Assembly (NCBI GenBank): GCA_018335585.1 | Contig: JAGXRZ010000039.1 | Location: forward strand, 1-62,742 | DNA length: 62,742 nucleotides | Direction: 5' to 3' | DNA from: Selenomonadales bacterium | GTDB lineage: Bacteria > Bacillota > UBA994 | Shown here: one piece after another, positions 51,787 to 60,311 of the stretch | Layout of the letters: each line of letters begins with the position of its first letter | Numbering within the stretch: position 1 is the stretch's first letter | The notes under the pieces: model-generated | Databases searched by the model: none | Told to the model about the DNA's origin: nothing | Seen by the model: the letters and a program-made list of their open reading frames with translations, nothing else | Translations under genes and position numbers: made by a program

Positions 51787-51830
51787 ATCTTCACGCGACC
51801 CCACATCCAAGAATGAGGTGACCGAGGAAC

Positions 51831-53372
51831 ATGTTTCCAGTAATTAAAGGTGCAGCGTATACGCTCTTTCATTGCCCTAACGTGCTGCTTGACCACGGTA
51901 CGACACAAACCGTAGAGCGCGAGAAAAACCCCGCCAGCGAGTATCTAAAAAAGCTTCCCACCCAGTTAAGGAGTTTCGAGGATTGCGTTGCTTACCCGCC
52001 AAACCAGGCGTATATCGGTGGCTTGCCGGTGCGGGAGCTTGACGCTTTGCCTAAGCCCTGGTACCAAAACGGCGTTGAAGGCGCATCGCGCTTTGCCCAG
52101 TACGGCGAAATTATGCCCGAGGACGAGTTCTACGGCGTAATGAAGCTTGTCGACTCCTTCGATTTGGTGCTGCTCGATACAGATTTTGCCGCCGCTGTGC
52201 GCGAAAAGCTGGCCGTGCATCCCGCTTTCCAGGGGACAGACCTTAGCAAGCTACAGAAAACTTCCGACCAGGCCACCATCGCGCAACTAGTCGCTGACCA
52301 TGTAGCCGAACCGCTGCGCCTTGGCGACAAGGTTGTCGGGTGTGTGCGCCAAGCGCATGACACAGATAAAGCCTTAACCGCGCACATTATCTATGAGAAT
52401 CTCTCCGCCATGGCTTCCGCAGTCGTTTCGATGCGCCAGCTGTTCCTAAAGACCGGACTTGACCCGAAGCAAGTCGACTACATCGTCGAGTGCAGCGAAG
52501 AGGCCTGCGGCGACATGAACCAACGCGGTGGCGGCAACTTTGCCAAGGCTATCGGCGAAGTCGTGGGCTGCGTTAACGCTACCGGCAGTGACACACGCGG
52601 CTTCTGTGCGGCACCTGCTCACGCCATGATTGTCGCCTCATCGCTTGTGCAGTCTGGCGTCTTTAAAAACGTAGTCGTCGTGGCGGGCGGCGCGGTCGCT
52701 AAGCTCGGCATGAACGGCAAAGACCACGTTAACAAGAACTTGCCGGTGCTGGAGGATGTCTTAGGCGGCTTCGCCGTATGGGTATCCGAAAACGACGGCA
52801 TAAACCCTGTCGTGCGGACAGATATAGTGGGGCGCCACACCATCGGTTCCGGCGCGAGCCCGCAGGCCGTAATCCAAGCCCTAGTGACTGACCCGCTTGA
52901 GCGCAAGGAACTTAAAATTACCGACGTCGACCAATACGGCGTGGAAATGCAGAACCCGGAAATCACGGTTCCGGCGGGTGCCGGTAATGTGCCCGAAGCT
53001 AACTACAAGATGATTGCCGCACTTGGCGTAAAGCGCGGCGAGCTCGAGCGCGCGCAGATTATGGACTTTGTGGCTAAGCACGGCATGCCCGGCTTTGCGC
53101 CTACACAAGGTCATATCCCCTCGGGTATGCCGGTAATCGGGCCTGCGCGCGATGCTATGTTGGCGGGCGAGATTAAGCGTGCCATGATTATCGGCAAAGG
53201 CAGCCTATTCTTAGCCCGCATGACCAACCTCTTTGACGGCGTATCCTTTGTCATGGAAGCTAACCCCGGCTTAGCACAAGCCAAACCGGCAGGTTTAGAC
53301 GAAGCCGAAGTGCGTAAGCTTATCGGCCAAGCGATGCGCGCTCTGGCGACTTCTCTGACCGAGCAGGAGTAG
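51831..53372 (+). CDS. grdC: Glycine reductase complex component C, beta subunit
   Basis: A 513-residue protein of the GrdC/FabH-like thiolase fold: VLLDHGTTQTVERE near the start, VDYIVECSEEACGDMNQRGGGNFAK and CAAPAHAMIVASSLVQSG in the centre. With GrdD it forms protein C, which converts the carboxymethyl-selenoether on GrdA into an acetyl thioester and, with phosphate, acetyl phosphate. ATG 51831 follows GAGGTGACCGAGG. It ends seven bases before grdD. Confidence 0.93.
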   Translation: MFPVIKGAAYTLFHCPNVLLDHGTTQTVEREKNPASEYLKKLPTQLRSFEDCVAYPPNQAYIGGLPVRELDALPKPWYQNGVEGASRFAQYGEIMPEDEFYGVMKLVDSFDLVLLDTDFAAAVREKLAVHPAFQGTDLSKLQKTSDQATIAQLVADHVAEPLRLGDKVVGCVRQAHDTDKALTAHIIYENLSAMASAVVSMRQLFLKTGLDPKQVDYIVECSEEACGDMNQRGGGNFAKAIGEVVGCVNATGSDTRGFCAAPAHAMIVASSLVQSGVFKNVVVVAGGAVAKLGMNGKDHVNKNLPVLEDVLGGFAVWVSENDGINPVVRTDIVGRHTIGSGASPQAVIQALVTDPLERKELKITDVDQYGVEMQNPEITVPAGAGNVPEANYKMIAALGVKRGELERAQIMDFVAKHGMPGFAPTQGHIPSGMPVIGPARDAMLAGEIKRAMIIGKGSLFLARMTNLFDGVSFVMEANPGLAQAKPAGLDEAEVRKLIGQAMRALATSLTEQE

Positions 53373-53379
53373 TGCGGCC

Positions 53380-54537
53380 ATGAAAGAGACAAAAAAGCTG
53401 GTCGCCAAAGTCTTTAACGAAATTGCCGATGCGCTGGAGACAGGTGTTTTCGGGGCACGCACGCGCATAGGCATTACCTTACTTGGCAGTGAACACGGTG
53501 TAGCGGAAGTCGTGCGCGGCGCAGAACTAGCCGCGCAGGCTAACCCAAACTTAGAAGTAGTGCTAATTGGACCGGCGGTCGACAGCAAACTGACACACGT
53601 GTTAGCCCAAACGGAAAAAGAGCAGCACGCCCTAATGGAGAAAATGCTGCTCGCCGGCGACATTGCCGCGGCTGTCACCATGCACTACAACTTCCCCATC
53701 GGTGTATCCACGGTAGGGCGGGTCATCACCCCGGGGCGGGGCAGGGAGCTTTTCTTGGCCACGACCACCGGCACGTCCGACACCGACCGCGTCCTGGCCA
53801 TGGTTAAGAACGCCATCTACGGCATTGCCGTGGCCAAGGCCAGCGGCATTGCCGAACCTGCGGTCGGCATCCTAAACCTTGACGGAGCGCGGGCCGTAGA
53901 GCGGCATCTGCAAAAGCTAAAGGACAACGGCTATGGCTTTAAGTTCGCCCAGTCTGTGCGCCAGGACGGCGGTTCCGTTATGCGCGGCAACGACCTTTTG
54001 GTCGGCGCGCCCGATGTCATGGTCACAGACACACTGACCGGCAATGTCCTAATGAAGGTGTTTTCGGCCTACACCACCGGCGGCGACTACGAAGCCTTAG
54101 GCTACGGCTATGGCCCCGGCGTAGGCGAGGGGTACGACAAGATTGTCCTAATTCTCTCGCGCGCCTCAGGTGCGCCGGTAATCGCAGGCGCGATTAAATT
54201 CGCGGGCGATGTAGCGCAGGGCAAGTTGCTCGACGTGGTGGCAGGGGAGTTCGCCGCGGCCCGCAAAGCCGGCTTAATGGAGCTCTGGGCTAAGGAGCAA
54301 AAGACAGAGGCAGCCGCGCCTGCCAAGGACATTGCGCCGCCGCCCGCAAAGGTAGTTACCGAAGAAATCGCCGGCATCGAGATTCTCGACCTCGAAACAG
54401 CCGTGCGCGAAGTTTGGCAAGCCGGTATCTTCGCTAGCACCGGCATGGGTTGCACCGGCCCCGTAATCCTCGTCGCCAAAGAAGACCTTGCCCGCGCCAC
54501 CGAGATTTTGGTCAAGGCAGGGTACGTGACCGCGTAG
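53380..54537 (+). CDS. grdD: Glycine reductase complex component C, alpha subunit
   Basis: A 385-residue PlsX-like (phosphate acyltransferase) protein: LLGSEHGVAEVVRGAELA near the start and VMVTDTLTGNVLMKVFSA in the core. The C-terminal STGMGCTGPVI contains the conserved Cys (C358) that carries the acetyl thioester released as acetyl phosphate. The product can be used by acetate kinase to make ATP. Start ATG 53380. Last gene of the operon; a long repeat tract follows. Confidence 0.93.
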   Translation: MKETKKLVAKVFNEIADALETGVFGARTRIGITLLGSEHGVAEVVRGAELAAQANPNLEVVLIGPAVDSKLTHVLAQTEKEQHALMEKMLLAGDIAAAVTMHYNFPIGVSTVGRVITPGRGRELFLATTTGTSDTDRVLAMVKNAIYGIAVAKASGIAEPAVGILNLDGARAVERHLQKLKDNGYGFKFAQSVRQDGGSVMRGNDLLVGAPDVMVTDTLTGNVLMKVFSAYTTGGDYEALGYGYGPGVGEGYDKIVLILSRASGAPVIAGAIKFAGDVAQGKLLDVVAGEFAAARKAGLMELWAKEQKTEAAAPAKDIAPPPAKVVTEEIAGIEILDLETAVREVWQAGIFASTGMGCTGPVILVAKEDLARATEILVKAGYVTA

Positions 54538-54540
54538 TGT

Positions 54541-55005
54541 TGAGTGCCGCCAGGCGCCAGGCGCCAGGGGATTGTCGCTTGTCGCTTGTCGCTTGGGGAG
54601 AGGCTCTAGGCTTGAGGCTTTAGGCGTGAGGGGAACGGGCGGTGAGCGGTGGGGCAATCGTGAATCATGAATCGTGAACTCGGGGCCGGGGATTAGGCGT
54701 TAGGCGTTAGGCTTTAGGCGTTAGGCGTCAGTAGAGCGGTGAGCGGTGAAGGGGCTGTTGGCTGACTAGGGAACGGGCGGTGAGCGTAGGGACGTGCCTA
54801 TGGCAGGTCCGCGGACGTGCGAACGCACGTCCCTACAACGTAGAGGCGAGCGAATACGCCCTCCCCAGAGCGTCACTCTTGCCTCTTGCCTCTGTCCTCT
54901 TGCCTCTTGTATGCTAGGAGCCAGCCGCCCCCACCTCCACGCGGTACCAAGTGCGAAGTGCTAAGTGCTAAGTGCTAAGTGCTAAGTGCTAAGTGCGATA
55001 TGCAA
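54541..55005. repeat. Long repeat mosaic between grdD and argR
   Basis: No gene is seen in 54538-55057. It contains GCCAGGC units, GCTTGTC heptamers (54573-54593), TTAGGC-type units (54601-54625 and 54690-54729), ATCGTGA heptamers (54656-54680), a full palindrome (54786-54836) with slight changes, CTCTTGC units (54876-54908) and five AAGTGCT octamers (54958-54998). Order matches the reverse complement of the block at 3.6-3.8 kb. Confidence 0.8.
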
Positions 55006-55015
55006 ATGCATCTTC

Positions 55016-55034
55016 TCATGATAAAATATTCATG
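55016..55034. promoter_or_regulatory. Candidate ARG box upstream of argR
   Basis: CATGATAAAATATTCATG is an imperfect palindrome close to the ARG box half-site pattern (TGAATWWWWATTCA), 25 bases before argR, consistent with autoregulation. It also overlaps a possible -10 element (GATAAAAT). Confidence 0.45.
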
Positions 55035-55057
55035 CAGAAAGACGCTGGAGGTGTGCG

Positions 55058-55525
55058 GTGAAAGAGCAGCGGCAGGCGAGAATCTTAGAGATAGTCACTC
55101 GACAAGAGGTAGAGACCCAAGAGGAGTTAGGTCGCCTGTTAGAGGCTGAGGGTCACAAGGCCACGCAGGCGACTGTTTCCCGCGACATTAAGGAACTCGG
55201 GTTAATTAAAGTCCAAGGCCGCTCCGGTCGGCAAGTCTATATACAGTCGCCCGGGAACGGCAGCGATAACCTTACAGACAGGCTCGTTCGCATCTTGCGT
55301 AACGCCGTCACCGGCATCGATTACACCGGCAACTTAGTAGTCCTTAAGACCTTCGCCGGGGGAGGAAACGCGGCCGCCGCCGCACTTGACAGCCTAGAAC
55401 TAGAAGGCGTTATGGGCACCATTGCGGGTGACGACACCATCTTGCTTATTGCCCGCGAAGCGAGCGATACTCCAGCACTTGTAGACCGCCTCGGTCGCAT
55501 GTTGGTGCTACCCCCGCGCCGCTGA
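55058..55525 (+). CDS. argR: Arginine repressor ArgR
   Basis: A 155-residue regulator: N-terminal winged helix with RQARILEIVTRQEVETQEELGRLL and KATQATVSRDIKELGLIKV, and a C-terminal hexamerisation/arginine-binding domain with TFAGGGNAAAAALDSLELEGVMGTIAGDDTILLIA (the GTIAGDDT motif binds arginine). It controls arginine synthesis and catabolism. GTG 55058 has GGAGGTG six bases upstream. Monocistronic here. Confidence 0.93.
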   Translation: MKEQRQARILEIVTRQEVETQEELGRLLEAEGHKATQATVSRDIKELGLIKVQGRSGRQVYIQSPGNGSDNLTDRLVRILRNAVTGIDYTGNLVVLKTFAGGGNAAAAALDSLELEGVMGTIAGDDTILLIAREASDTPALVDRLGRMLVLPPRR

Positions 55526-55537
55526 AGCAAAAGGGAA

Positions 55538-55780
55538 GCAAAAGGGACGGAGCTTTTTGCTTCACAATTGGCACTTAGCACTTGGCCTCTTGGTAGAGGG
55601 GACCGTGCTTCGTGCTTCGTAGAATCGGGGGGCTAAGTGCTTACAGCTTAGAGCATGCAGCGTACAGCCCAAGCACAAAGCGGACAGCGGATAGCCCGAG
55701 TTCACGATTCACGATTCATGATTCACGATGGCCCCACAGCTCACAGCTCACAGCTCATAGCTCAAAGCTCACTGCCACAT
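55538..55780. repeat. Repeat mosaic between argR and the TPP riboswitch
   Basis: Starts with the hairpin AAGCAAAAGGGACGGAGC/GCTTTTTGCTTC (55538-55563), a likely argR terminator, then GGCACTTA octamers, GTGCTTC units, CACGATT heptamers (55702-55729) and CAGCTCA heptamers (55737-55772). Confidence 0.75.
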
Positions 55781-55787
55781 TTCAATA

Positions 55788-55882
55788 TTCAGCTAGGGGA
55801 GCCCGTGAAATCGGGCTGAGAAGGGGATAACCCCTGACCCTTTGAACCTGATCTGGGTAACGCCAGCGTAGGGAAGCAGCGA
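55788..55882 (+). promoter_or_regulatory. TPP (thiamine pyrophosphate) riboswitch
   Basis: Carries the thi-box: GGGGAGCCCGTGAAATCGGG, CTGAGAAGGGG, the signature ACCCTTTGAACCTGATCTGG and GTAACGCCAGCGTAGGGAAG (55858-55877). It lies upstream of thiT, which it should repress when TPP is abundant. A GC hairpin CGCGCC...GGGGCGCG follows at 55889-55912 and may act as expression platform. Confidence 0.95.
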
Positions 55883-55948
55883 CGCCTAGCGCGCCCTGTT
55901 TCCGGGGCGCGTGTTGCGTTAAGAAGTAAAACAAACGGAGGCGAGTAC

Positions 55949-56707
55949 ATGAAGAACAAACAGACGCTTATGCTAGTCGAAACCGCTGTAATGGTGGCCT
56001 TTGCTTATGTGTTGAGCTTGTTTAGAGTCGTGGAGATGCCACAGGGCGGCTCGGTTTCGCTCGCCATGCTCCCTATCTTCGTCATTGCCCTGCGCTGGGG
56101 AGGAGTCCCGGGCATGGTGGCCGGGCTGTTGTTTAGCGCAACTAAGCTCCTCACCGAACCCTACATCGTGCACCCCATCCAAGCTTTGCTAGACTACCCC
56201 CTAGCCTTTGCCTCGATTGGCCTTGCGGGGTTCTTCAAAGATAAACCGCTCGCGGGCATCACCGTGGGCGGCCTGTCGCGTCTGCTTTGCCATTTCCTCT
56301 CCGGCGTAGTCTTTTTTGCCGCCTACGCACCGGCGGGACAGAGTATCTATTTGTATTCGTTTGTTTACAACATCACCTACATTGGCCCGGAGATACTCAT
56401 TGCGCTAATAGTAGCTCCGCTGGTTATGGCCAAAGTTATGCCTATGGCTTCGCAGGAGTTTGACCTGCGCCGCAACCTCGTCGAAATCGTGTCCTTTGTC
56501 GTGCCGCTGGCTGCAATGGCTGTTATGCTTACATTAGAAGCAGCAACGCCTGCAACGTACGCCGCACTAGCGTTTTGGGGCCTTTTGGCCGCACACCACG
56601 CTCTTACCTTCCGCCGCGACTTCTCCGCCGCTAAGCGCGGCCTGCTCCTCGTAACCGTGCCCCCAGCCGTCGTCTATATAGTGCATTTGCTTATTACTGT
56701 TTTTTGA
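55949..56707 (+). CDS. thiT: Energy-coupled thiamine transporter ThiT
   Basis: A 252-residue membrane protein. Residues 1-175 match ThiT (ECF S-component): MLVETAVMVAFAYVLSLFRVVEMPQGGSVSLAMLPIFVIALRWG region with W near 50, GLLFSATKLLTEPYIVHPIQALLDYPLAF. The extra 75 C-terminal residues add two hydrophobic segments. It binds thiamine and works with a shared EcfAAT module encoded elsewhere. ATG 55949 follows ACGGAGGCG. The part from 56435 on is duplicated at 60.3 kb. Confidence 0.9.
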   Translation: MKNKQTLMLVETAVMVAFAYVLSLFRVVEMPQGGSVSLAMLPIFVIALRWGGVPGMVAGLLFSATKLLTEPYIVHPIQALLDYPLAFASIGLAGFFKDKPLAGITVGGLSRLLCHFLSGVVFFAAYAPAGQSIYLYSFVYNITYIGPEILIALIVAPLVMAKVMPMASQEFDLRRNLVEIVSFVVPLAAMAVMLTLEAATPATYAALAFWGLLAAHHALTFRRDFSAAKRGLLLVTVPPAVVYIVHLLITVF

Positions 56708-56822
56708 TTAGCCACCGGCCGCCAGGCGCCAGCCGCCAGGGTAGAATGTCCCTTGTCCCTTGTCCCTTGTCCCTTGTCCCTTGTCCCTTGTCCCTTGTCC
56801 CTTGTCCCTTGTCCCTTGTCGC
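56708..56822. repeat. GTCCCTT heptamer array after thiT
   Basis: About ten uninterrupted GTCCCTT units (56748-56820), preceded by GCCAGGC units. The purity suggests recent expansion. Confidence 0.9.
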
Positions 56823-56843
56823 CTGTGGCAGGGGAGCCCGTGT

Positions 56844-56868
56844 ATTGCTAATGATTATCATTTGCAAT
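56844..56868. promoter_or_regulatory. Fur box
   Basis: ATTGCTAATGATTATCATTT followed by GCAAT is a palindrome whose core ATGATTATCAT matches the Fur consensus closely. It stands 48 bases upstream of the YbaN-like gene, so that gene and the NOSP gene are probably iron-regulated. Confidence 0.7.
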
Positions 56869-56915
56869 ACAATGATTCTAGTAGGCTAAGTGACGGCATA
56901 GGCGGGGAATTTAGC

Positions 56916-57290
56916 ATGCAACAATACACACGATTACTTCTGGCAGTAGGCGGGACAATCGCGCTTGCTTTGGGCATAGTCGGCATTTTTTTGCCCGGGT
57001 TACCCACCACTCCTTTTCTGCTACTTAGTGCATGGTGCTATGCGCGAAGCTCGCCACGCCTCTATACATGGCTGATGCAGCACCCCGTCCTTGGGACATA
57101 CATCCGCGATTACTTAGAGCGGCGAGGAGTCCCCTTGCGGGCAAAAATCCTTGCCCTAGCTCTCCTTTGGCCAAGCATCATCGTGACAGCTGTTTTTGCG
57201 ACGCGGCTTCTGCATGCGCGTTTGGCCTTGTTTTTCATTGCTGCCGCCGTGAGCGTGCACATCTTAAAACTAAAGACGCTGCGACCATAA
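56916..57290 (+). CDS. YbaN family (DUF454) small membrane protein
   Basis: A 124-residue protein with three or four hydrophobic segments and the DUF454 signature LGIVGIFLPGLPTTPFLLLSAWCYARSSPRLYTWLMQHP. The function is not established; homologues often lie near haem or iron genes. ATG 56916 follows GGCGGGGA. A Fur box is upstream, and the NOSP-type gene follows after 17 bases. Confidence 0.88.
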   Translation: MQQYTRLLLAVGGTIALALGIVGIFLPGLPTTPFLLLSAWCYARSSPRLYTWLMQHPVLGTYIRDYLERRGVPLRAKILALALLWPSIIVTAVFATRLLHARLALFFIAAAVSVHILKLKTLRP

Positions 57291-57307
57291 GGAGGAGGGT
57301 TGCGCAG

Positions 57308-57613
57308 GTGGGGCAACTAGATCGCCAAGTGAAAACGCTTTTCCTCATGGTTCGCCTTTACTGCCAAAGACACCATCACTTTGGAACGTCCCTGTGCCCT
57401 GAATGCCGGGAGCTATACGATTACGCCAACATTCGGCTACAGAAGTGCCGCTATCAGCCGCACAAGCCGCCCTGCAGTAAGTGCGCTACGAGCTGTTACA
57501 ACCAGAACATGCGCCGCCGGATGCGCGCTGTCATGAAGTACGCCGGTCCGCGCATGCTCCTCACACACCCCATACTGGCCATAGAGCACCTGTTAGGATA
57601 CATTAGGAACTGA
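57308..57613 (+). CDS. Nitrous oxide-stimulated promoter (NOSP) family protein
   Basis: A 101-residue Cys-rich protein: LFLMVRLYCQRHHH, LCPECRELYDYANIRLQKCRY, KPPCSKCATSCY and the C-terminal MRAVMKYAGPRMLLTHPILAIEHLL. The C-x2-C, C-x5-C-x2-C pattern suggests zinc or Fe-S binding. GTG 57308 has AGGAGGGTT upstream at the right distance. The family name comes from a promoter study in another organism; its role is unknown. In an operon with the YbaN-like gene under a Fur box. Confidence 0.82.
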   Translation: MGQLDRQVKTLFLMVRLYCQRHHHFGTSLCPECRELYDYANIRLQKCRYQPHKPPCSKCATSCYNQNMRRRMRAVMKYAGPRMLLTHPILAIEHLLGYIRN

Positions 57614-57616
57614 AAG

Positions 57617-57646
57617 TCAAGACGCCGCCCTTAGGCAGCGTCTTAG
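57617..57646 (+). terminator. Terminator after the NOSP gene
   Basis: AAGACGC, loop of about twelve bases (CGCCCTTAGGCA, itself able to pair CC/GG), GCGTCTT, then TAGTCATTTTG. Stem of seven to nine bases; the T-run is short. Confidence 0.6.
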
Positions 57647-57745
57647 TCATTTTGGCCTTGCGAGAAAGGAGTAATGCTTGCTCAGCTCTTGATCCGGCTG
57701 GTGTGCGGTGTTAAAGTAGGCGAAATACTCTGTGGAGGTGGCGAG

Positions 57746-58744
57746 ATGAGGGCGATACAGGTCGAAAACCTACGCAAGGAATTCCGTGTGAGAAGAAGCA
57801 TGGGCTGGCTAAGCGGCTTGCTCAGGCCGAGTTACACCGACGTGGCGGCGGTACGGGGCATTTCCTTTGCTGTCGAAAAGGGGGAGACGGTGGCTTTTAT
57901 TGGCCCTAACGGCGCCGGTAAGTCCACAACCATCAAAATGTTGACAGGAATCCTCTATCCGACCTCCGGCCAGGTCAGCGTGCTATCCCTGACCCCTTGG
58001 GCGGAAAGACAAAAGCTGGCTATGCGAATCGGCTCAGTTTTCGGGCAGAAGTCGCAGTTGTGGTTCCATCTTCCCCCAAGGGATACATTTCGCCTGCTGT
58101 CGCACATCTACGAGGTGGAGGAGGAGAAGTACAAGCAGCGGCTAGGCCATCTAAGCGAGGTGTTTGAGCTAGACGAGCTTCTACATATCCCTGTCCGCAA
58201 GCTATCCCTTGGGCAACGCATGCGCTGCGAAATAGCGGCCTGCCTGCTCCATAAACCGGAAGTTTTATTCTTGGACGAACCTACCATTGGGCTTGACGTT
58301 GTGGCCAAGCGGAAAATTCGGGAGCTGATTACCCTCATCAACCGGGAGGAAGGCGTTACCGTATTCCTTACTTCCCACGATACAGGGGATATAGAGAGCC
58401 TATGTAAGCGGGTTATGGTCATCAACCATGGAGAAGTGATTCTGGATGAGAGTCCTCAAGTCTTGCGCCGCGAATTTCTCCAGTCAAAGACAGCCGGCGT
58501 TCGCTTAGAGGAAGATATCGAGTGCTTTACTCATCCCGGCGTTACTGTCCTCAAGCATAAGGGTGCGGGTCTAAAGCTTAGAATCGATACGGCTATAACC
58601 ACAGTAGACGACGTCTACGCCGCTTTGCGAGAGCACTCCCGCTTAGCCGATATCTACATTGCCGACCCGTCACTCGATGAGGTCATTGAGGAGATTTATA
58701 GACATACCGGGCGCATTATTCTGGGGGGCGGCAAGGATGTTTAG
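57746..58744 (+). CDS. ABC-2 type transporter, ATP-binding protein
   Basis: A 332-residue ATPase with a long segment before Walker A (MGWLSGLLRPSYTDVAAV), as in the YbhF/NatA-like subfamily. Walker A GPNGAGKST, Q-loop GSVFGQKSQLWFHLP, signature LSLGQRMRCE, Walker B LFLDEPTIGLD and H-loop TSHDTGD are all present. ATG 57746 follows GGAGGTGG. Overlaps the first permease gene by eight bases. Forms a three-gene exporter of unknown substrate with two permeases; such trios sometimes include viologen or antibiotic exporters. Confidence 0.88.
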   Translation: MRAIQVENLRKEFRVRRSMGWLSGLLRPSYTDVAAVRGISFAVEKGETVAFIGPNGAGKSTTIKMLTGILYPTSGQVSVLSLTPWAERQKLAMRIGSVFGQKSQLWFHLPPRDTFRLLSHIYEVEEEKYKQRLGHLSEVFELDELLHIPVRKLSLGQRMRCEIAACLLHKPEVLFLDEPTIGLDVVAKRKIRELITLINREEGVTVFLTSHDTGDIESLCKRVMVINHGEVILDESPQVLRREFLQSKTAGVRLEEDIECFTHPGVTVLKHKGAGLKLRIDTAITTVDDVYAALREHSRLADIYIADPSLDEVIEEIYRHTGRIILGGGKDV

Positions 58745-59534
58745 CCATGCCATTAAGAAGTACACTCTGCTTGCTTCAACGAGCCTAGCCAGCAAACTGG
58801 CGTATCCGCTCGACGCACTCGTGCGCTCCATCTTTTTCGCTATGGTCTTGTTCATTTTTACTAAGCTGTGGTCAACACTTCTTGGCGCTGATAGGGCCAT
58901 CCTTGGCTTCTCGCGCGCCCAGATGGTCTGGTATCTTATGGCCACCGAGAGCATCATGCTCTCTAACGCGCGCATAGAGAGGCGCATAGAAGATGAAGTG
59001 AAGAGCGGTGCAGTAGCCTACACCCTAGTGCGTCCACTGCATTTCGTATGGTACCAGTGCGCAATCTTCTGCGGCGAAACACTTGGGCATTTTCTACTTA
59101 ATGCCATAGTGGGCGCAGCAGTAGCTTTCGCGCTCGTTGGCCTTCCCCCTGCATCCTTGGCCTCAATCCCCGCAGTCTTGCTGGTGGCCGCGATGGCTTT
59201 CCTTATGCAGTTCTTTATAAAAGTAACCATAGCCATGCTAGCTTTCTGGGTAGAGGATACACAGCCCTTCTTTTGGGTCTATTCAAAGATCCTCTTTACT
59301 CTTGGTGGTTTGTTTGTTCCCATTGACGTTTACCCGGAGTGGCTAAAGCGCATAGCAGAGATACTACCATTCAACTACGTGCTCTACCAACCGGCGCGGT
59401 TATTTGTGTCTTTTGACAAAGAGGCTTTTCTTAGGGCTGCAGGTATGCAGGTGCTATGGGTAGTGGCGCTAGTGGTGTTAGCTTTCTTTACATTCAGGCG
59501 GGGGGTGAAAAAGGTCAGTGTCAACGGTGGCTAA
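58737..59534 (+). CDS. ABC-2 type transporter permease 1
   Basis: A 265-residue protein with six hydrophobic segments (first at about 22-44, last near 240-258). It is similar in layout to the ABC-2 permease group with paired subunits: FAMVLFIFTKLW, AVAYTLVRPLHFVWYQC, and LPFNYVLYQPARLFVSF before the last helix. ATG 58737 follows GGGGGGCGG and overlaps the ATPase gene. The last 17 bases overlap permease 2. Confidence 0.83.
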   Translation: MFSHAIKKYTLLASTSLASKLAYPLDALVRSIFFAMVLFIFTKLWSTLLGADRAILGFSRAQMVWYLMATESIMLSNARIERRIEDEVKSGAVAYTLVRPLHFVWYQCAIFCGETLGHFLLNAIVGAAVAFALVGLPPASLASIPAVLLVAAMAFLMQFFIKVTIAMLAFWVEDTQPFFWVYSKILFTLGGLFVPIDVYPEWLKRIAEILPFNYVLYQPARLFVSFDKEAFLRAAGMQVLWVVALVVLAFFTFRRGVKKVSVNGG

Positions 59535-60309
59535 AACAGCTCGTTTTGTTTGGGAGCAGATGAAGGTCAATGTCCTGGCGGCGATGGAATACAGAGTTTC
59601 TTTTCTAACGCAAGTGGTGTTTATGCTGCTTAATGATATCTTGCTGTTATTTTTCTGGTGGGTGCTGTTTCAGCGTTTTGACGAGGTGGCTGGGTGGCAA
59701 CAACACGATGTCTTCCTTCTGTACGCGATGGTGGCCGGAACATTCGGGCTAGCTTCAGCAATTTTCGGCAATACTGGGCGGCTGAGTACCATTATTGCAG
59801 AAGGACAGCTCGACTATTATCTAGCACTGCCTAAGGACGTGTGGCTCAATGTGCTGATTTCACGGTCTTCCGCTTCTGCCATCGGAGACTTTGTCTTCGC
59901 GTTTACGCTCTGTATCTTCCTACTAGGATTTTCGGTTCAGGTACTCCTGGCAGTTCTGTGTATGTTAATTGCCGCAGTCTTGTACACTGCACTCGTTGCC
60001 ATGGCGCACAGCCTAAGTTTTTACTTGGGCAACGCCGAACAAATCGCCTCGCTGTTTTCTGAAGCAATCATGAACTTTGGGCTTTACCCCATATCAATTT
60101 TCTCGCTGACCGTGCGGGTTCTGTTTTTCACCGTGATACCCGTAGCGTTTATTAGTTATGTTCCTGTCACGTTGGTGCGGAACTTCACTTGGCCGCTTTT
60201 CGCCCTTTTTCTGGCAGCTACCGTATTAGGCGTGTCGCTTTCGCGTTGGGTGTTCTATGCGGGGCTTAGGAGGTACGAATCCGGCAACTTGGTCGCCCCG
60301 AGAATGTAA
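59518..60309 (+). CDS. ABC-2 type transporter permease 2
   Basis: A 263-residue membrane protein with six hydrophobic segments, related to permease 1 in layout (LLFFWWVLFQRFDEVAGW, EGQLDYYLALPKDVWLNVL, MNFGLYPISIF). GTG 59518 has GGGGTGAAAAAGG upstream. It ends two bases before the start of the thiT duplicate at 60312. The pair probably forms a heterodimeric channel for the ATPase at 57746. Confidence 0.83.
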   Translation: MSTVAKTARFVWEQMKVNVLAAMEYRVSFLTQVVFMLLNDILLLFFWWVLFQRFDEVAGWQQHDVFLLYAMVAGTFGLASAIFGNTGRLSTIIAEGQLDYYLALPKDVWLNVLISRSSASAIGDFVFAFTLCIFLLGFSVQVLLAVLCMLIAAVLYTALVAMAHSLSFYLGNAEQIASLFSEAIMNFGLYPISIFSLTVRVLFFTVIPVAFISYVPVTLVRNFTWPLFALFLAATVLGVSLSRWVFYAGLRRYESGNLVAPRM

Positions 60310-60311
60310 GG

